64,000 nt of DNA. Origin: Siphonodentalium dalli. Lineage: Eukaryota; Mollusca; Scaphopoda; Gadilida; Siphonodentaliidae. The notes below the pieces were generated by a model that was not told where the DNA came from, did no database searches, and saw nothing but the letters and a program-made list of their open reading frames with translations. The stretch is taken from NCBI GenBank assembly GCA_032622095.1, contig CP136069.1, positions 16,837,273 to 16,901,272 on the forward strand, in the 5' to 3' direction. Below are positions 33,600-44,000 of the stretch, in pieces (the stretch's first letter is position 1; the number at the start of each line of letters is the position of its first letter). The translations under genes were made by a program, and so were the position numbers.

Positions 33600-34256
33600 G
33601 GCTTTGCGTATTCTTAACTAGACCGTTTTGGATTTTCTGATATTTAGTTCAATAGAAGTGCACCACACAGAGACTTATCGCGAACAGACTTGTCACGCTA
33701 AGTTATATAACTGAATAATACATGAGTTGACGAAACCCTTGTATGTAAATATTCTCCTCCCATTGTGTGGTTCATCCGCAAACCAAAGATCATTCAAATC
33801 CGACTAACGATGCCTGAGATACATAGTTCCAGAATTCGGACAGACGGGATATACATCCGACAAATTCGTTCGCTGGGAAAACATATATATGCAGTTAAGT
33901 AAATATGTAGCCGGGTGCTCTTCTGGTAAACGCATCTATATTCTCTGAAGGCTAATAAGTCTCAATGTTACATGGATGTGGCGACAGGCTGGATTTGGGG
34001 TATGGTGTCTCTGTCCCAAACGTAGAAAATAAATGTCTAAAATCGAAATCAAAATCGAAATATAATAGCTGTGAGCTTTGAAGGGTTGAATAAAGAGTAA
34101 CTTAAATATGACAGGGCATCTTTAACCAAATTAACAGAACTTGCAGAGCAGCGTTTCCTTTGTATTCTCACAGTGATAGATGCACATGATGAGGTAAAGC
34201 AACTAAGCTTATATGTGGGCGACTTCAACGTTGACGACAAACATAGTTTTACATAC
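33600..34256. other. Intron between the broken exon and repeat C
   Basis: No domain seen. The part next to the exons is duplicated between the three TSP1 copies. Confidence 0.5.
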
Positions 34257-34424
34257 CAACACATTCAGCATCTCTACACAACATCGTTTCCTCTGCGTTC
34301 CCTTCACACGCCTCTCCGCCCGGTCCTGATGCGGGGTTAACACAAATCCTTGTCCGAATCTTGTTCCCAATTCCGCATGATGCGCTGCATGACCCATATG
34401 TCCAAGACGACCAATAACCGCTAA
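34257..34424 (-). CDS. Exon: thrombospondin type 1 repeat C
   Basis: The minus-strand acceptor is GTTCCAGCAG (34425-34434) and the donor is GTGTTG|GTATGTAAAAC (34257/34256). 168 bp, phase 1-1, open. The peptide reads SGYWSSWTYGSCSASCGIG, KIRTRICVNP, GGEACEG and MLCRDAECVG: a canonical TSP1 with WxxW, six cysteines and an Arg layer. It is a recent duplicate of repeat B (35143-35310), about 890 bp away. By eye there are 13 base differences over the 168 bp, giving seven amino-acid and four silent codon changes. The intron flanks are duplicated as well. Confidence 0.92.
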
Positions 34425-34569
34425 CTGCTGGAACGAAGCAACACTGTTAATAGCTGTCATAACTTGTCAGATATGCATACGATTTTTGGGTTCGTAACTA
34501 GATTGTTTCAATTATTCTGTGCAACTCTGTAACTTTTTCTAGTTGGAGTTGTTCTCTGCCAATCATTTG

Positions 34570-34990
34570 TTACCGTAACCGCGAAAACACGTAGCATTTT
34601 TAAAACGACTTCCAAATGTAATCGTAACCGCGAAAACACGTCGCATTTTTAAAACGACTTCCAAATGTAACCGTAACCGCGAAAACACGTCGCATTTTTG
34701 AAACGACTTGCAAATGTAACTTTGTAACCCTTATTTAACAAGGATGGGTGAAATATTTTCATTTTTCTAGTCGGAATTATTCTCTGCTAATCATTTGTAA
34801 CCGTAACCGCAAAAACACGTCGCATTTTTAAAACGACTTCCAAATGTAACTTTGTATTTCCTAATGTAAAAAAAAAAATAAGGCGCATTTGTAACCGGGT
34901 TACTGGTCGCAACTAACGTACGAGCAAACGTTGAGTCGACTTGGAAAAAAATCGACTTGGAAAAAAATGCACGACGTATTTGTAACCCAG
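34570..34990. repeat. ~49-bp tandem repeat between two TSP1 exons
   Basis: 'accgtaaccgcgaaaacacgtcgcatttttaaaacgacttccaaatgta' occurs three times at 34572-34722 and once near 34800. A small inverted pair 'gtaaccgggttactggt'/'gtaacccagtaactggtta' lies at 34890-35010. Confidence 0.85.
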
Positions 34991-35142
34991 TAACTGGTTA
35001 CAAATGCGTCGAATTTTTTTTCTGCACCAAAATCTGCCATATATGGGAAATCCCCATTAAAACATTGTTCACTTGACCTCCCCATTAACAAAGCTTATGC
35101 GTGGGCGACTTCAACGTTGACGACAAACATAGTTTTACATAC

Positions 35143-35310
35143 CAACACATTCAGAATCTCTACACAACATCGTTTCCTCTGCGTTTCCTTCACACGCCTC
35201 TCCACTTGGTCCTGCTGCGGCGTAAACACAAGTCCTTGTCCGTATCTTGTTCCCAATTCCGCATGATGCGCTGCATGAGCCAGGTGTCCAAGACGACCAA
35301 TAACCGCTAA
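35143..35310 (-). CDS. Exon: thrombospondin type 1 repeat B
   Basis: The minus-strand acceptor is GTTCCAGCAG (35311-35320) and the donor is GTGTTG|GTATGTAAAAC (35143/35142). 168 bp, phase 1-1, open. The peptide reads SGYWSSWTPGSCSASCGIG, KIRTRTCVYA, GEACEG and MLCRDSECVG. All six TSP1 cysteines and both tryptophans are present. Differences from repeat C cluster in the middle loop between the third and fourth cysteines. Upstream in the gene is repeat A (39661-39828). Intact frames in both copies suggest both are used, but expression is not shown by sequence. Confidence 0.92.
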
Positions 35311-35362
35311 CTGCTGGAACGATCCGATACTATTAATAGCTGCCATAACGTGTCGGGTATGC

Positions 35363-35528
35363 GAGGCTTGTCAGGTATGTGAGGCTTGTCAGGGGGCTTG
35401 TCAGGTATGTGAGGCTTGTCAGGTATGTGAGGCTTGTCAGGTATGTGAGGCTTGTCAGGTATGTGAGGCTTGTCAGGTATGTGGGGCTTGTCAGGTATGT
35501 GAGGCTTGTCAGGTATGTGAGGCTTTAT
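35363..35528. repeat. 18-bp tandem repeat
   Basis: About nine copies of 'gtatgtgaggcttgtcag', grown from the intron flank of the TSP1 exon ('caggtatgtgaggctt'). Confidence 0.95.
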
Positions 35529-36252
35529 ATATTCTTAAGGAGGCGCCCCATTCGTGAATTTTCAAAACATCTCAATTTCAAACAATCATTCGAAAGGATA
35601 AATCATTATCATTTATAACCAACGCTATAGTATTACGACAACACGTGTTTATCTTCACAGTATGAGATATGTTTGAATTATGTAAAAATGTGATTTAAAA
35701 AAACAACCATTTTTTCAAGTAGGTCGATAGACAGTTTTACAGAAAATATATAAAAAACACTGCATTATCTAGACTATGAATCCAAATAGGGTATGCGCTC
35801 AGTCTCCCATCTGAAATCATGACTGTCTGCGCGAAAATAAATCAAACATTTTTCAATTCATATTATTTATTTTTGGCATCCATTTGCAGAACTTTTTTTT
35901 TAGGAACCGTCACCACAAAACAACGTAATGTCTGAAAATAAGAATCAGTATTGAGTATTTATGTCTGCCAGATTATTAAAAATGTGGTTGAATAATATTT
36001 ATGTTATTTGTGTTGTTTGGTCCTTTACCCGATAAAACGAGAGGCCGAATACGATCGGCAGATGCTTAAACCATCCCTTGGGGATAGTTAATTGCTATGA
36101 TCGAAATCATAAGCTAGCGTTTTTACGTTTAATTATAGAGTATGCTGTACTAAAGTAGTTATATGGACAAATATTATTATTATAGACACATGTACATAAT
36201 AACGCAAATTATTTGAATTTATGGGTTAAAAGAGAAGGCAATATAACATCAA
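35529..36252. other. Unassigned intron stretch
   Basis: AT-rich, no exon or repeat family recognised. Confidence 0.4.
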
Positions 36253-36712
36253 AACTATCGAGCCTGTCAACACTTCCATAGTGTAAGCAGTTCTATTTAA
36301 CTATCGAGCCTGTCACGACTTCCATAGTGTAAGCAGTTCTATTTAACTATCGAGCCTGTCGCGACTTCCATAGTGTAAGCAGTTCTATTTAACTATCGAG
36401 CCTGTCACCACTTTTATAGTGTAAGCAGTTCTATTTAACTATCGAGTCTGTCACGACTTCCATAGTGTAAGCAGTTCTATTTAACTATCGAGCATGTCAC
36501 GACTTCCATAGTGTAAGCAGTTCTATTTAACTATCGAGCCTGTCACGACTTCCATAGTGTAAGCAGTTCTATTTAACTATCGAGCCTGTCACCACTTCCA
36601 TAGTGTAATCAGTTCTATTTAACTATCGAGTCTGTCACGACTTCCATAGTGTAAGCAGTTCTATTTAACTATCGAGCCTGTCACGACTTCCATAGTGTAA
36701 GCAGTTCTATTT
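36253..36712. repeat. 46-bp tandem repeat, ten copies
   Basis: Ten units of 'actatcgagcctgtcacgacttccatagtgtaagcagttctattta' with few changes; 460 bp in all. Confidence 0.97.
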
Positions 36713-36809
36713 TTGTTGTTGCAATTTGCCATGTCAGATATCAAAATAATATAGTTATATAATAATTGAAAAGGTTAAATGACATGGAATGGGTAAAAGA
36801 GGTTAATAT

Positions 36810-37045
36810 TTTTCAAATATCATTGTCTGAACTACGTTTGTGAATATTTACATCTCGATTCGGGACGATGCGATCGGCGATAAACGCAAATGATTTCGAC
36901 ATCGAGAGTCATTGCATTTAATTAATATATAAGAATGACGTGTGTGAACTGTAAATTTGGATTAATAACTACTTTAAACAATATTTTTCTCCGGTTCTAT
37001 TTGATCACCCTACCGGAGTGTTTCACATCACTTTAAATGTGTCCT
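36810..37045 (-). repeat. Dispersed repeat family R, copy 2 (inverted)
   Basis: The complement of the family R core ('gatgtgaaacactccggtagggtgatcaaatagaac'). Truncated relative to the copies at 23275-23665 and 40550-40935. Confidence 0.8.
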
Positions 37046-37147
37046 CACAACTGTTTGAAATTTATTTTCTCTAAATGCAGCAGACTACACAGTTTAGTAG
37101 CATGTCATCAGTTCTGTGTGTTGTGGTTTTAATTATTTCCATTTAAT

Positions 37148-37258
37148 TTCTCTGATTTCCATAAACTACTTGAATATCAGAATGCTTATTTGGAGTATAA
37201 AACCGTCCAACAAAATGTAATGCATTTATAATATATACTCGTTGCAACGTTTCGTCAT
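37148..37258. repeat. Copy of the 32767-32890 segment
   Basis: 'ctgatttccataaactacttgaatatcagaatgcttatttggagtataaaacc' through 'ctcgttgcaacgtttcgtc', same orientation. Confidence 0.8.
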
Positions 37259-37816
37259 GATGGACTATATAGCTATACTATACACAATCATGATGGTCTA
37301 TATAGCTATACTATACACAATCATGATGGTCTATATAGCTATACTATACACGATCATGATGGTCTATATAGCTATACTATACACAATCATGATGGTATAT
37401 ATAGCTATACTATACACAATCATGATGGACTATATAGCTATACTATACACAATCATGATGGTCTATATAGCTATACTATACACAATCATGATGGTCTATA
37501 TAGCTATACTATACACAATCATGATGGTCTACATAGCTATACTATACACAATCATGATGGTCTATATAGCTATACTATACACAATCATGATGGACTATAT
37601 AGCTATACTATACACAATCATGATGGTCTATATGGCTATACTATACACAATCATGATGGTCTATATAGCTATACTATACACAATCATGATGGTATATATA
37701 GCTATACTATACACAATCATGATGGACTATATAGCTATACTATACACAATCATGATGGTCTATATAGCTATACTATACACAATCATGATGGTCTATATAG
37801 CTATACTATACACAAT
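37256..37816. repeat. 33-bp tandem repeat, 17 copies
   Basis: 561 bp of 'catgatggtctatatagctatactatacacaat'. Because 33 is divisible by three, a 226-codon frame stays open. It is a repeat by-product with no domain. Confidence 0.97.
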
Positions 37817-37829
37817 CATGTTTTTTCCC

Positions 37830-38060
37830 CAGGAACGACACACCTGTCCGATAGCTCTATGCTATATTATATACTATATTTACACAAACATGTATACCCC
37901 CAGGAACGATACACCGGTCTGATAGCTCTGTATGATATAGAAATGTACTTTTTCAAGCAGGGACGAGTAAGAACGGAAACTATTTTTGTCACGCGTGAAT
38001 TCGCGCAGCACAGTACGCAGATTGAAGGTGTGCAAATTGAGTGAAAATATAGTACTGAAC
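37830..38060. repeat. Direct repeat flanking a Helitron-like insertion, copy 1
   Basis: 'acccccaggaacgatacaccggtctgatagctctgta...gcgtgaattcgcgcagcac' resembles 39415-39600, which starts right after the CTAG terminus at 39402. Confidence 0.65.
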
Positions 38061-38099
38061 GAATTCGAGTATGGTGAACAATAAATAACAGAGTGACAG

Positions 38100-39402
38100 A
38101 TCTACACCTTTAGGGGTCAAATCTTATAAATTTATCCTATCCTATCCTGCCCGTTCTGGGGGGGGGGGGGCAATATTGCCACTCCTTGTGGGGCAAAATG
38201 TTGCCAATCCTTGTGGGCAATGTTACCACTTATGGGTCAAATTTTGCCACTCATGGCGGGCAACACTACTTCATTTTACGTAAACAGTAAACAGATAAAG
38301 GTTCATGACTGGAGCCTCCTGAAAGTTTGCGAAAACCTTGTGACAATACAATCCCTTATATATTCGAGTCTCCATATGGGAACCTCGGTTATATAAGAGA
38401 ATATGTTGCTAATCATAAAATAAGTTCGCACATAATTATAGTCGGCATTGTAACAAAAGAATGTGTTTATTTCTGACATGGCATGATGCTGCATTGGTGA
38501 TGCAATCGCAACTTCGTATGTTGAATAAACAGTAAACAATTTATTAGTTGAAATATTGTTTTGTTTTAATAGTTAACTTGAAAACAAAGATACCCCTGGT
38601 GGTGAAGATATGGAATTTCTAATTTATCAATTGAAAACTTGGTGATTGAAAATGGTGCTGGAAGTCGAACACTCACGTGTTTCAAAATGTTTATAGATTT
38701 AACTTGAGTTTTTGCGGCCCCAAAAAAAAATGAACGCTGAGGAAATTTGCTTTGTTATCGCAGTTTTAAAATACTACCGCAGGGAGATTAAAGGCGGATA
38801 CCACATGTCGGTCAATCTGATGGAATGTGTGGGTGGCTCGCCTCAAATACCCCATAGAAACGCCAACCCCTCACCCGCAAACCCCGGTGGTACAATCCCG
38901 GGGAGAAATGGGGTATGGACCATTTCCGAGAACGGTAAGGATTTCTGCCAATTTGACGGCATGTATAGATGGCCCATCCCAAATGGCGCCTCGAAAAACA
39001 ACACTCTTACCCCGTGGGTGTGGAATGAGGGGTGGGAGTGTTTCTATGGTGTATTTGGGGCGGGGCACCAACCCATGCCGTCAAATGATAATTATCATGA
39101 AAAGAAATTTATAACCCCAGTCATAAAATCATTTGCATTATAATTACCATGTTGATTTTATAGAGCACATGAGTGTATTTTGAGATAATCCTTGGCTGAA
39201 ACTCATTCATTTGTTGCATATATTCTGTTGATTATAAAAGGTGGTCCCAAAAATGGACGGATTTAGTGTACAGTACCCCTTTAAAGGGGTCGTGTAATGG
39301 ATTATATTTACCCCAGATGACTAATAACTATTTTAAATGACTTGAAGGGCCACTGAGAGTTTACACATTCTTCACCCGAGCAACACCGGGTAGCTCAGCT
39401 AG
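38100..39402 (+). mobile_element. Helitron-like element or element cluster, 3' end clear
   Basis: The 3' terminus has hairpin ACCCGAGCAACACCGGGT (39374-39391), then AGCTCAGCTAG|T (39392-39403), the expected Helitron spacing. The start is uncertain. An imperfect inverted repeat with ~45-nt arms lies inside (38838-38885 and 39014-39064, 'accatagaaac' core). A 143-codon plus-strand frame (38712-39143) crosses it and has no recognised domain. Confidence 0.5.
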
Positions 39403-39660
39403 TACTATTTAAACAAGTACCCCCAAGAACGATTACTATGTCCGATAACTCTATACTATACACATATGCCGAAACTGTGTTTGTCAGGTTTGAATTCTGA
39501 CAGCAGGGTGCGCGAATTCAACGTGTGCAAATTCAAAACCGAGTGAAACATAACACTGCGCGAATTGAAATACGAGCAAGGTATTGGACGTGTATATACA
39601 AACCACACGATATATTAGATGAAGGCCATTGCGTTTCAGACTAGTAAAGACATAACAAAC

Positions 39661-39828
39661 CTGGGCAGCTGTCCTTAACACAAGCCTCAGTTTGCATAGT
39701 GGAACCTTCACACTGCGCGCCTCCGTAACTTGGTGTCGGTTCCGTGCATGTTCTTAATCGGACCCTGTAACCAAGTCCACATGTAGCTAGACAGTCGCTA
39801 TCCGTCCATCGAGACCACTGTCCGTTAA
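39661..39828 (-). CDS. Exon: thrombospondin type 1 repeat A
   Basis: The minus-strand acceptor is TTTTTATTCTAG (39829-39840) and the donor is CCCAG|GTTTGTT (39661/39660). 168 bp, phase 1-1, open. The peptide reads NGQWSRWTDSDCLATCGLG, RVRLRTCTEP, GGAQCEG and VKDSCPG: textbook TSP1 with six cysteines, WxxW and a Cys-x-x-Thr-Cys-Gly core whose Thr could be O-fucosylated in known family members. It is the first TSP1 exon after the signal-peptide exon (41947-42301), about 2.1 kb downstream. Trp C-mannosylation at WxxW is likewise known for the family, not shown here. Confidence 0.92.
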
Positions 39829-39840
39829 CTAGAATAAAAA

Positions 39841-40545
39841 CATCGTTCGTGTTTGAATCTTATGAATGAATATTTTATTTGTGCAATAAATCATGTCAAT
39901 ATTCAAATGGTCACAAATAACATATAAATTATTATTGCACAGGGGGCGACATGGCCAAAATAGGCTGTCTTCCTGTTGTCCCCTGAGTTCATAGATGAGT
40001 GTATTGTATATGGCGGTTATCCATATTGGTCCACTCACCTCGGTTGGTACCACCTATTAATTCGCTTGTTTTACTGCAATCAAACTCTTATAAATATTAG
40101 GGACGTTTATATTGAACACTTCTAACTATACGACCGTCATGTAAGCTATCAGACTATGTACTGTTATGGAGTGACGGGATATCATTGCAATCCTAGAATA
40201 ACTTACTGTTGACAGTTGATATACTCCGCGTAATATCGAGTGTGATAACTAACGAAATTGTTATGTTATGCTGTAGTGACTGCGTTTGGAATTAAAGCAT
40301 AACTTTCTGATTACTGGATAATACTATACAGGGAATTATATTATGTTATGCCTGAATTATTTGATATGTGTATCTACGGTACAAACTAGAAGTGCCTTGT
40401 GTATTTACGGTACCAACTAGAAGTGCCATGTGTACATACGGTACCAACTAGAAGTTACTTGTGTCCCTTTAACATGCCTTTTCGAACGAACCATGTCCGT
40501 TTAACACATAAGTCTCCTTTATGTTATGCTCCATCGTCACCAAAA
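39841..40545. other. Unassigned intron stretch
   Basis: Contains three short repeats of 'gtgtatctacggtacaaactagaagtgcc' (40368-40460). No exon seen. Confidence 0.45.
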
Positions 40546-40549
40546 CTGG

Positions 40550-40935
40550 CTCTTAAAGTGATGTGAAACACTCCGGTTGGGTGATTAAATAGAAATGGAC
40601 AATAAGCTTGCTCAAGGTATAGTTATTTTTTATCAATATTAATCCAAAATTACAACACACACCGCCAGTCTTATATATTTATTAAATGCAATGAGTATCG
40701 ATGGCGAAATCATTTGCGTTAGATTATCACAGATTTTTGCGTCCCGAATCGAGATGTAAATATTTACAATTCAGCGTAGTTCAGACTGTGTTTTCTATGG
40801 AGTTGTATGGTCGATTTCTTTGATATTTTGGGCGATGTTAGTAGAATGCTACATTCCCTCAGTTGGCATAGCGCTGAATACTAATCTATCAGTTTCACGC
40901 ACCCGAACAAGTCCATAATATGTCTTTAACGTTTA
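40550..40935 (+). repeat. Dispersed repeat family R, copy 3
   Basis: Matches 23275-23665 along its whole length, about 85 percent by eye. Confidence 0.8.
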
Positions 40936-41084
40936 AACATATAGGGCGCCCCAAAAACTCTGAAGCAGACGACACACCGAGGTGCACACTGACATAGGTG
41001 AGAGGCACCCTGTGAGTGACACCCCATCGTTGCCTACACTAGCCTTTATATGGCTTCCTTCAAAAACTAGAATTAGTTTAGTTA

Positions 41085-41944
41085 CTTTAGTGAGTTAGTT
41101 GGTTACTTAGTGAGTGAGTTAGGTAGTTAGTCAGTGAGTAATTTAGTTACTTAGAGAGTTAGTTTGTTAGTTAGATAGTGAGCTAGTTTAGTTTTTTAGT
41201 TTAGTGAGTGAGTTAGCTACTGAGTATGTTAGTTAGTTAGTAAGTTACTGAGTAAGTTAGTTAGTTACTAGTAATATATAGTTAGTGAATTATTCAACGA
41301 GTTAGTAAGTTAGTAAGATAGTGCGTTAGTAGGTAACTTAGTGAGTAAGCCATTTAGTTACTTAGTGAGTTAGTAATGAGTAAATCAGTTAGTTGTTTGT
41401 TAGTTATAATCATTTAGTTAGTTAGTTAGTTTGTGAGTTAGTCGTATAGTTAGTTGGTAAATTAGTGTGTTAGTTAGTTAGTTAATTTGTTAGTTGTTTA
41501 GTTAGTTACTTAGTTAGAGTTAGTGAGTAAGTTCGTTAGTTAATCAGTGTGTTAGTTAGTTAATTTGTTAGTTGGTTACTTAGTTAGTTACTTAGTTAGT
41601 CACTTGGTTAGTTACTTAGTTAGTTAGTTACTTACTGAGTTAGTTAGTTAGCGGGTAAGTTTGTGAGTTAGTTAGTGGGCAATTTATTTAGTGAGTTAGT
41701 TAGTGCGTTAGTTAGTTCGCTAGCAAGTTAATGAGTCAGCAATTTAGTTAGTTATTTATTTAATGTGTTTGTTGGTAAGTTACTTTCTTAGTTAATTGGG
41801 GAGTTAGTTAGTTAGTTACTTAGTTATTGAGTAAGTATGCTAATTTAGTAGTTAGCTAGTTACCGATTAAGTTAGTTAGTCAGTTGATTAGTTACTTAGT
41901 GAGTGGGTGAGTTAGTTGGTTATTTAGTTTGTTATTAGTTAGTT
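41085..41944. repeat. (GTTA)n/(TTAG)n-type degenerate repeat filling the start of intron 1
   Basis: About 860 bp of gttagttagttacttagtgagt-like sequence. On the minus strand it reads (CTAA)n and begins directly at the 5' splice site of the signal-peptide exon. Confidence 0.95.
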
Positions 41945-41946
41945 AC

Positions 41947-42301
41947 CTGGCTGGTCGCCATACTCCGATTCGACAATAAAGGCGCTAAAGTCGCCATGTT
42001 CGACGATAATGTGACGCTGGATGGTTGCCTTTTCGCATTCTGTCAGTTCGTCGGTTGAAGGTTTACTGGTCGGGTGCTCGTCTGTTGAAGGTTTACTGGT
42101 TGTGTGCTCGTCTGTTGAAGGTTTACTGGTTGTGTGGTCATCGGAGATGCGTTTCTTGATAGTGACGTTATCGTACGTTGTGTCGGGCTGTACTCCGTGT
42201 AAATTCGATTTACTAGTACTATACTTAGGTCGACCACCCTCAATGCATACGCCACACAGGACAATGGTGATAGCCATGGCAAACAACAATTGAAACGGCA
42301 T
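41947..42301 (-). CDS. First coding exon: signal peptide and Thr/Ser/Pro repeat (TSP1-lectin gene)
   Basis: ATG at 42299-42301 on the minus strand opens 118 codons and ends with CAGCCAG|GTAACT (41947/41946), leaving phase 1. That is the phase required by every TSP1 exon downstream. Residues 1-22 (MPFQLLFAMAITIVLCGVCI) form a typical secretory signal peptide. Residues 23-53 are hydrophilic. Residues about 57-86 hold three copies of HTTSKPSTDE (30-bp repeat), a likely O-glycosylated, mucin-like stalk. The rest is acidic (VEHGDFSAFIVESEYGD) with one Cys (LTECEK). If translation ran on it would stop three bases into the intron, so the splice reading is preferred. The predicted product is secreted or extracellular with N-terminal stalk, five TSP1 domains and a C-type lectin domain. 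No TATA box can be assigned with confidence upstream; a 5' UTR intron ending TTTTAAG just before ATG is possible. Confidence 0.75.
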
Positions 42302-42750
42302 CTTAAAATATAGAACAGAATAAAATGAGATAACATAAGATAAAATAAGACAGATAAATTTAATTTAATGTCGGAGATAAACACACCATAAAACACAAGC
42401 TATATGTGATCAGATTTTGACCGAATAAATGATTCAGAGCTGGTTAACATCGTTGCCTGTTTTTACATAACTAATGAGACCATAACTGTACGCTAGCGTA
42501 TAACGGCGCTGAACCACTCACACATATGAGGATTAGTATTATTATATGTGGCTTTAAAAAATATAATCAAAATCAGTGTATTTGTTCCCACCAAATTAAA
42601 TTCACAATTTATTAGCCATATCTCGTGGGGTATTTATTATTAATTCACCCCGTATTCGATTCGATTCGATTCGATTATTCGTCGAAAAAAACCTAATCGT
42701 AAGTCCGTGTAGAAATAAGGCCATCTTAAATCCGGATATCTTAGAAATCA
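42302..42750. other. Upstream region of the TSP1-lectin gene
   Basis: AT-rich, with a short (ATTCG)n tract at 42650-42686. It should contain the promoter or 5' UTR on the minus strand, but no core element stands out. Confidence 0.4.
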
Positions 42751-42754
42751 AATA

Positions 42755-42825
42755 TTCGTAATGTAAACAAGCAAGTTCACCACCTCATGATTCGTAATAT
42801 AAACAAGCGAGTTCACCACCGCATG
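42755..42825. repeat. 37-bp repeat, left part
   Basis: Two units of 'attcgtaatgtaaacaagcgagttcaccaccgcatg'. Three more lie at 43677-43790, on the other side of the non-LTR insertion. Confidence 0.9.
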
Positions 42826-43676
42826 AAAATCAAAACCCGTTCCCTCTCGTACTGGGCTAAGCTAATCTCTATGCCGACTAATAGATTACCACTTATGTTG
42901 TATTATGTTATGTATTGTTTATATTGTGAAAATGTTTTTAATAATTCATTGATTATTGGTATTCGAGATACCCTTAATTGCCTCGGTATGAGTATTGTCT
43001 GGACCAACCAACAAGTTCTAAGCATAAAGAGCTTTAACCGCACAATTTCTGGCAAACTACGCGACGTATACATACAAGTCTGGTGGACCACAATATCTAA
43101 ATCAAGCAAGTACGCATTTTACCGAATTATAAAGCCCAACTTTGAAACAGAGAATTATCTAACCCTAGATGATAACAGATCAGTTAACTATATTATGGCC
43201 TTCCGGACAAGAAACCACAAACTCCCTATAGAACATGGTACTTGGACAAATACGGATTACTCAGACCGAATTTGCACACTATGTAATCTTGAAATCGGCG
43301 ACGAATATCACATGGTAATGAAATGTAGGGAACTTAATGAACTTCGAATAAAATACCTGAAACCCTACTACTACCAGAGACCTAACACTCACAAACTAGC
43401 CGCTCTTTTCAACTCCCGAAATCAAAAGACAGTTCAAAATCTATCAGTTTTTATTAAGAAGATCCTAGAAATATTCAGGTCCGCCTGAGGCTTATTACCA
43501 CCCGCCTGACATATTGAAACAACCGAATACCGTCCAACATTTCTATATTCTATTATTATGCCATATATAATATATACATGTATACCTGTACTGAAATATA
43601 TTGTATATTATACCCATATATATCTGTAATGTCTAAATTTGACGATCAGAATAAACTAATTGAATTGAATTGAATT
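42826..43676 (+). mobile_element. 5'-truncated non-LTR retrotransposon, 3' end
   Basis: An open frame (to the stop at 43486-43488) encodes about 220 residues of element sequence; its first ~13 codons come from the host repeat. It is the C-terminal region after the polymerase. It ends with a zinc-ribbon-like knuckle (CTLCNLEIGDEYHMVMKC) and an RIKYLKPYY stretch, as in CR1/L2-related non-LTR elements of invertebrates (clade is inference). An AT-rich 3' UTR and a (TTGAA)n tail at about 43652-43675 follow. It is inserted inside a 37-bp tandem repeat. The intact frame suggests a young insertion. Confidence 0.85.
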
Positions 43677-43790
43677 GATTCGTAATGTAAACAAGCAAGT
43701 TCACCACCTCATGATTCGTAATGTAAACAAGCGAGTTCACCACCGCATGATTCGTAATGTAAACAAGCGAATTCACCACCTTGTGTTTTT
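43677..43790. repeat. 37-bp repeat, right part
   Basis: Three units, continuing the array interrupted by the non-LTR element. 43791-44000 is unassigned. Confidence 0.9.
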
Positions 43791-44000
43791 AAAACTCATT
43801 AAAACATAAGAATCATTTCGTCTGGTACAAATTACTATAGGACATAAACCACCAACATCAAAGTACTCAAAGGTGTAGATGGAGAAGCGTGTACATTTCA
43901 TAATGTTCATTTCATTGATAAGATGTCATCATGTCGATTTCAACGAAAGTCGACGAACAACGTTCTATTCTATCATTTCAAACCAGTTTTTCGTAAAAAG

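Noticed and set aside
34209-35346. Minus-strand 83-codon frames starting MTAINSVASF and MAAINSIGSF as small proteins
   Set aside because: They read the TSP1 exons in the wrong frame. The spliced frame gives canonical TSP1 domains with all cysteines.
36253-36712. Regular 46-bp units as a CRISPR-like array
   Set aside because: Units are contiguous without unique spacers and the sequence is clearly eukaryotic.
38712-39143. 143-codon plus-strand frame as a gene
   Set aside because: No recognised domain. It crosses an inverted repeat inside a Helitron-like region and its composition follows C/G-rich repeat phrases.
41085-41944. TTAG-rich tract as a possible internal telomere
   Set aside because: The repeat is a degenerate GTTA/TTAG tetranucleotide. 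It lacks the TTAGGG or TTAGG unit.
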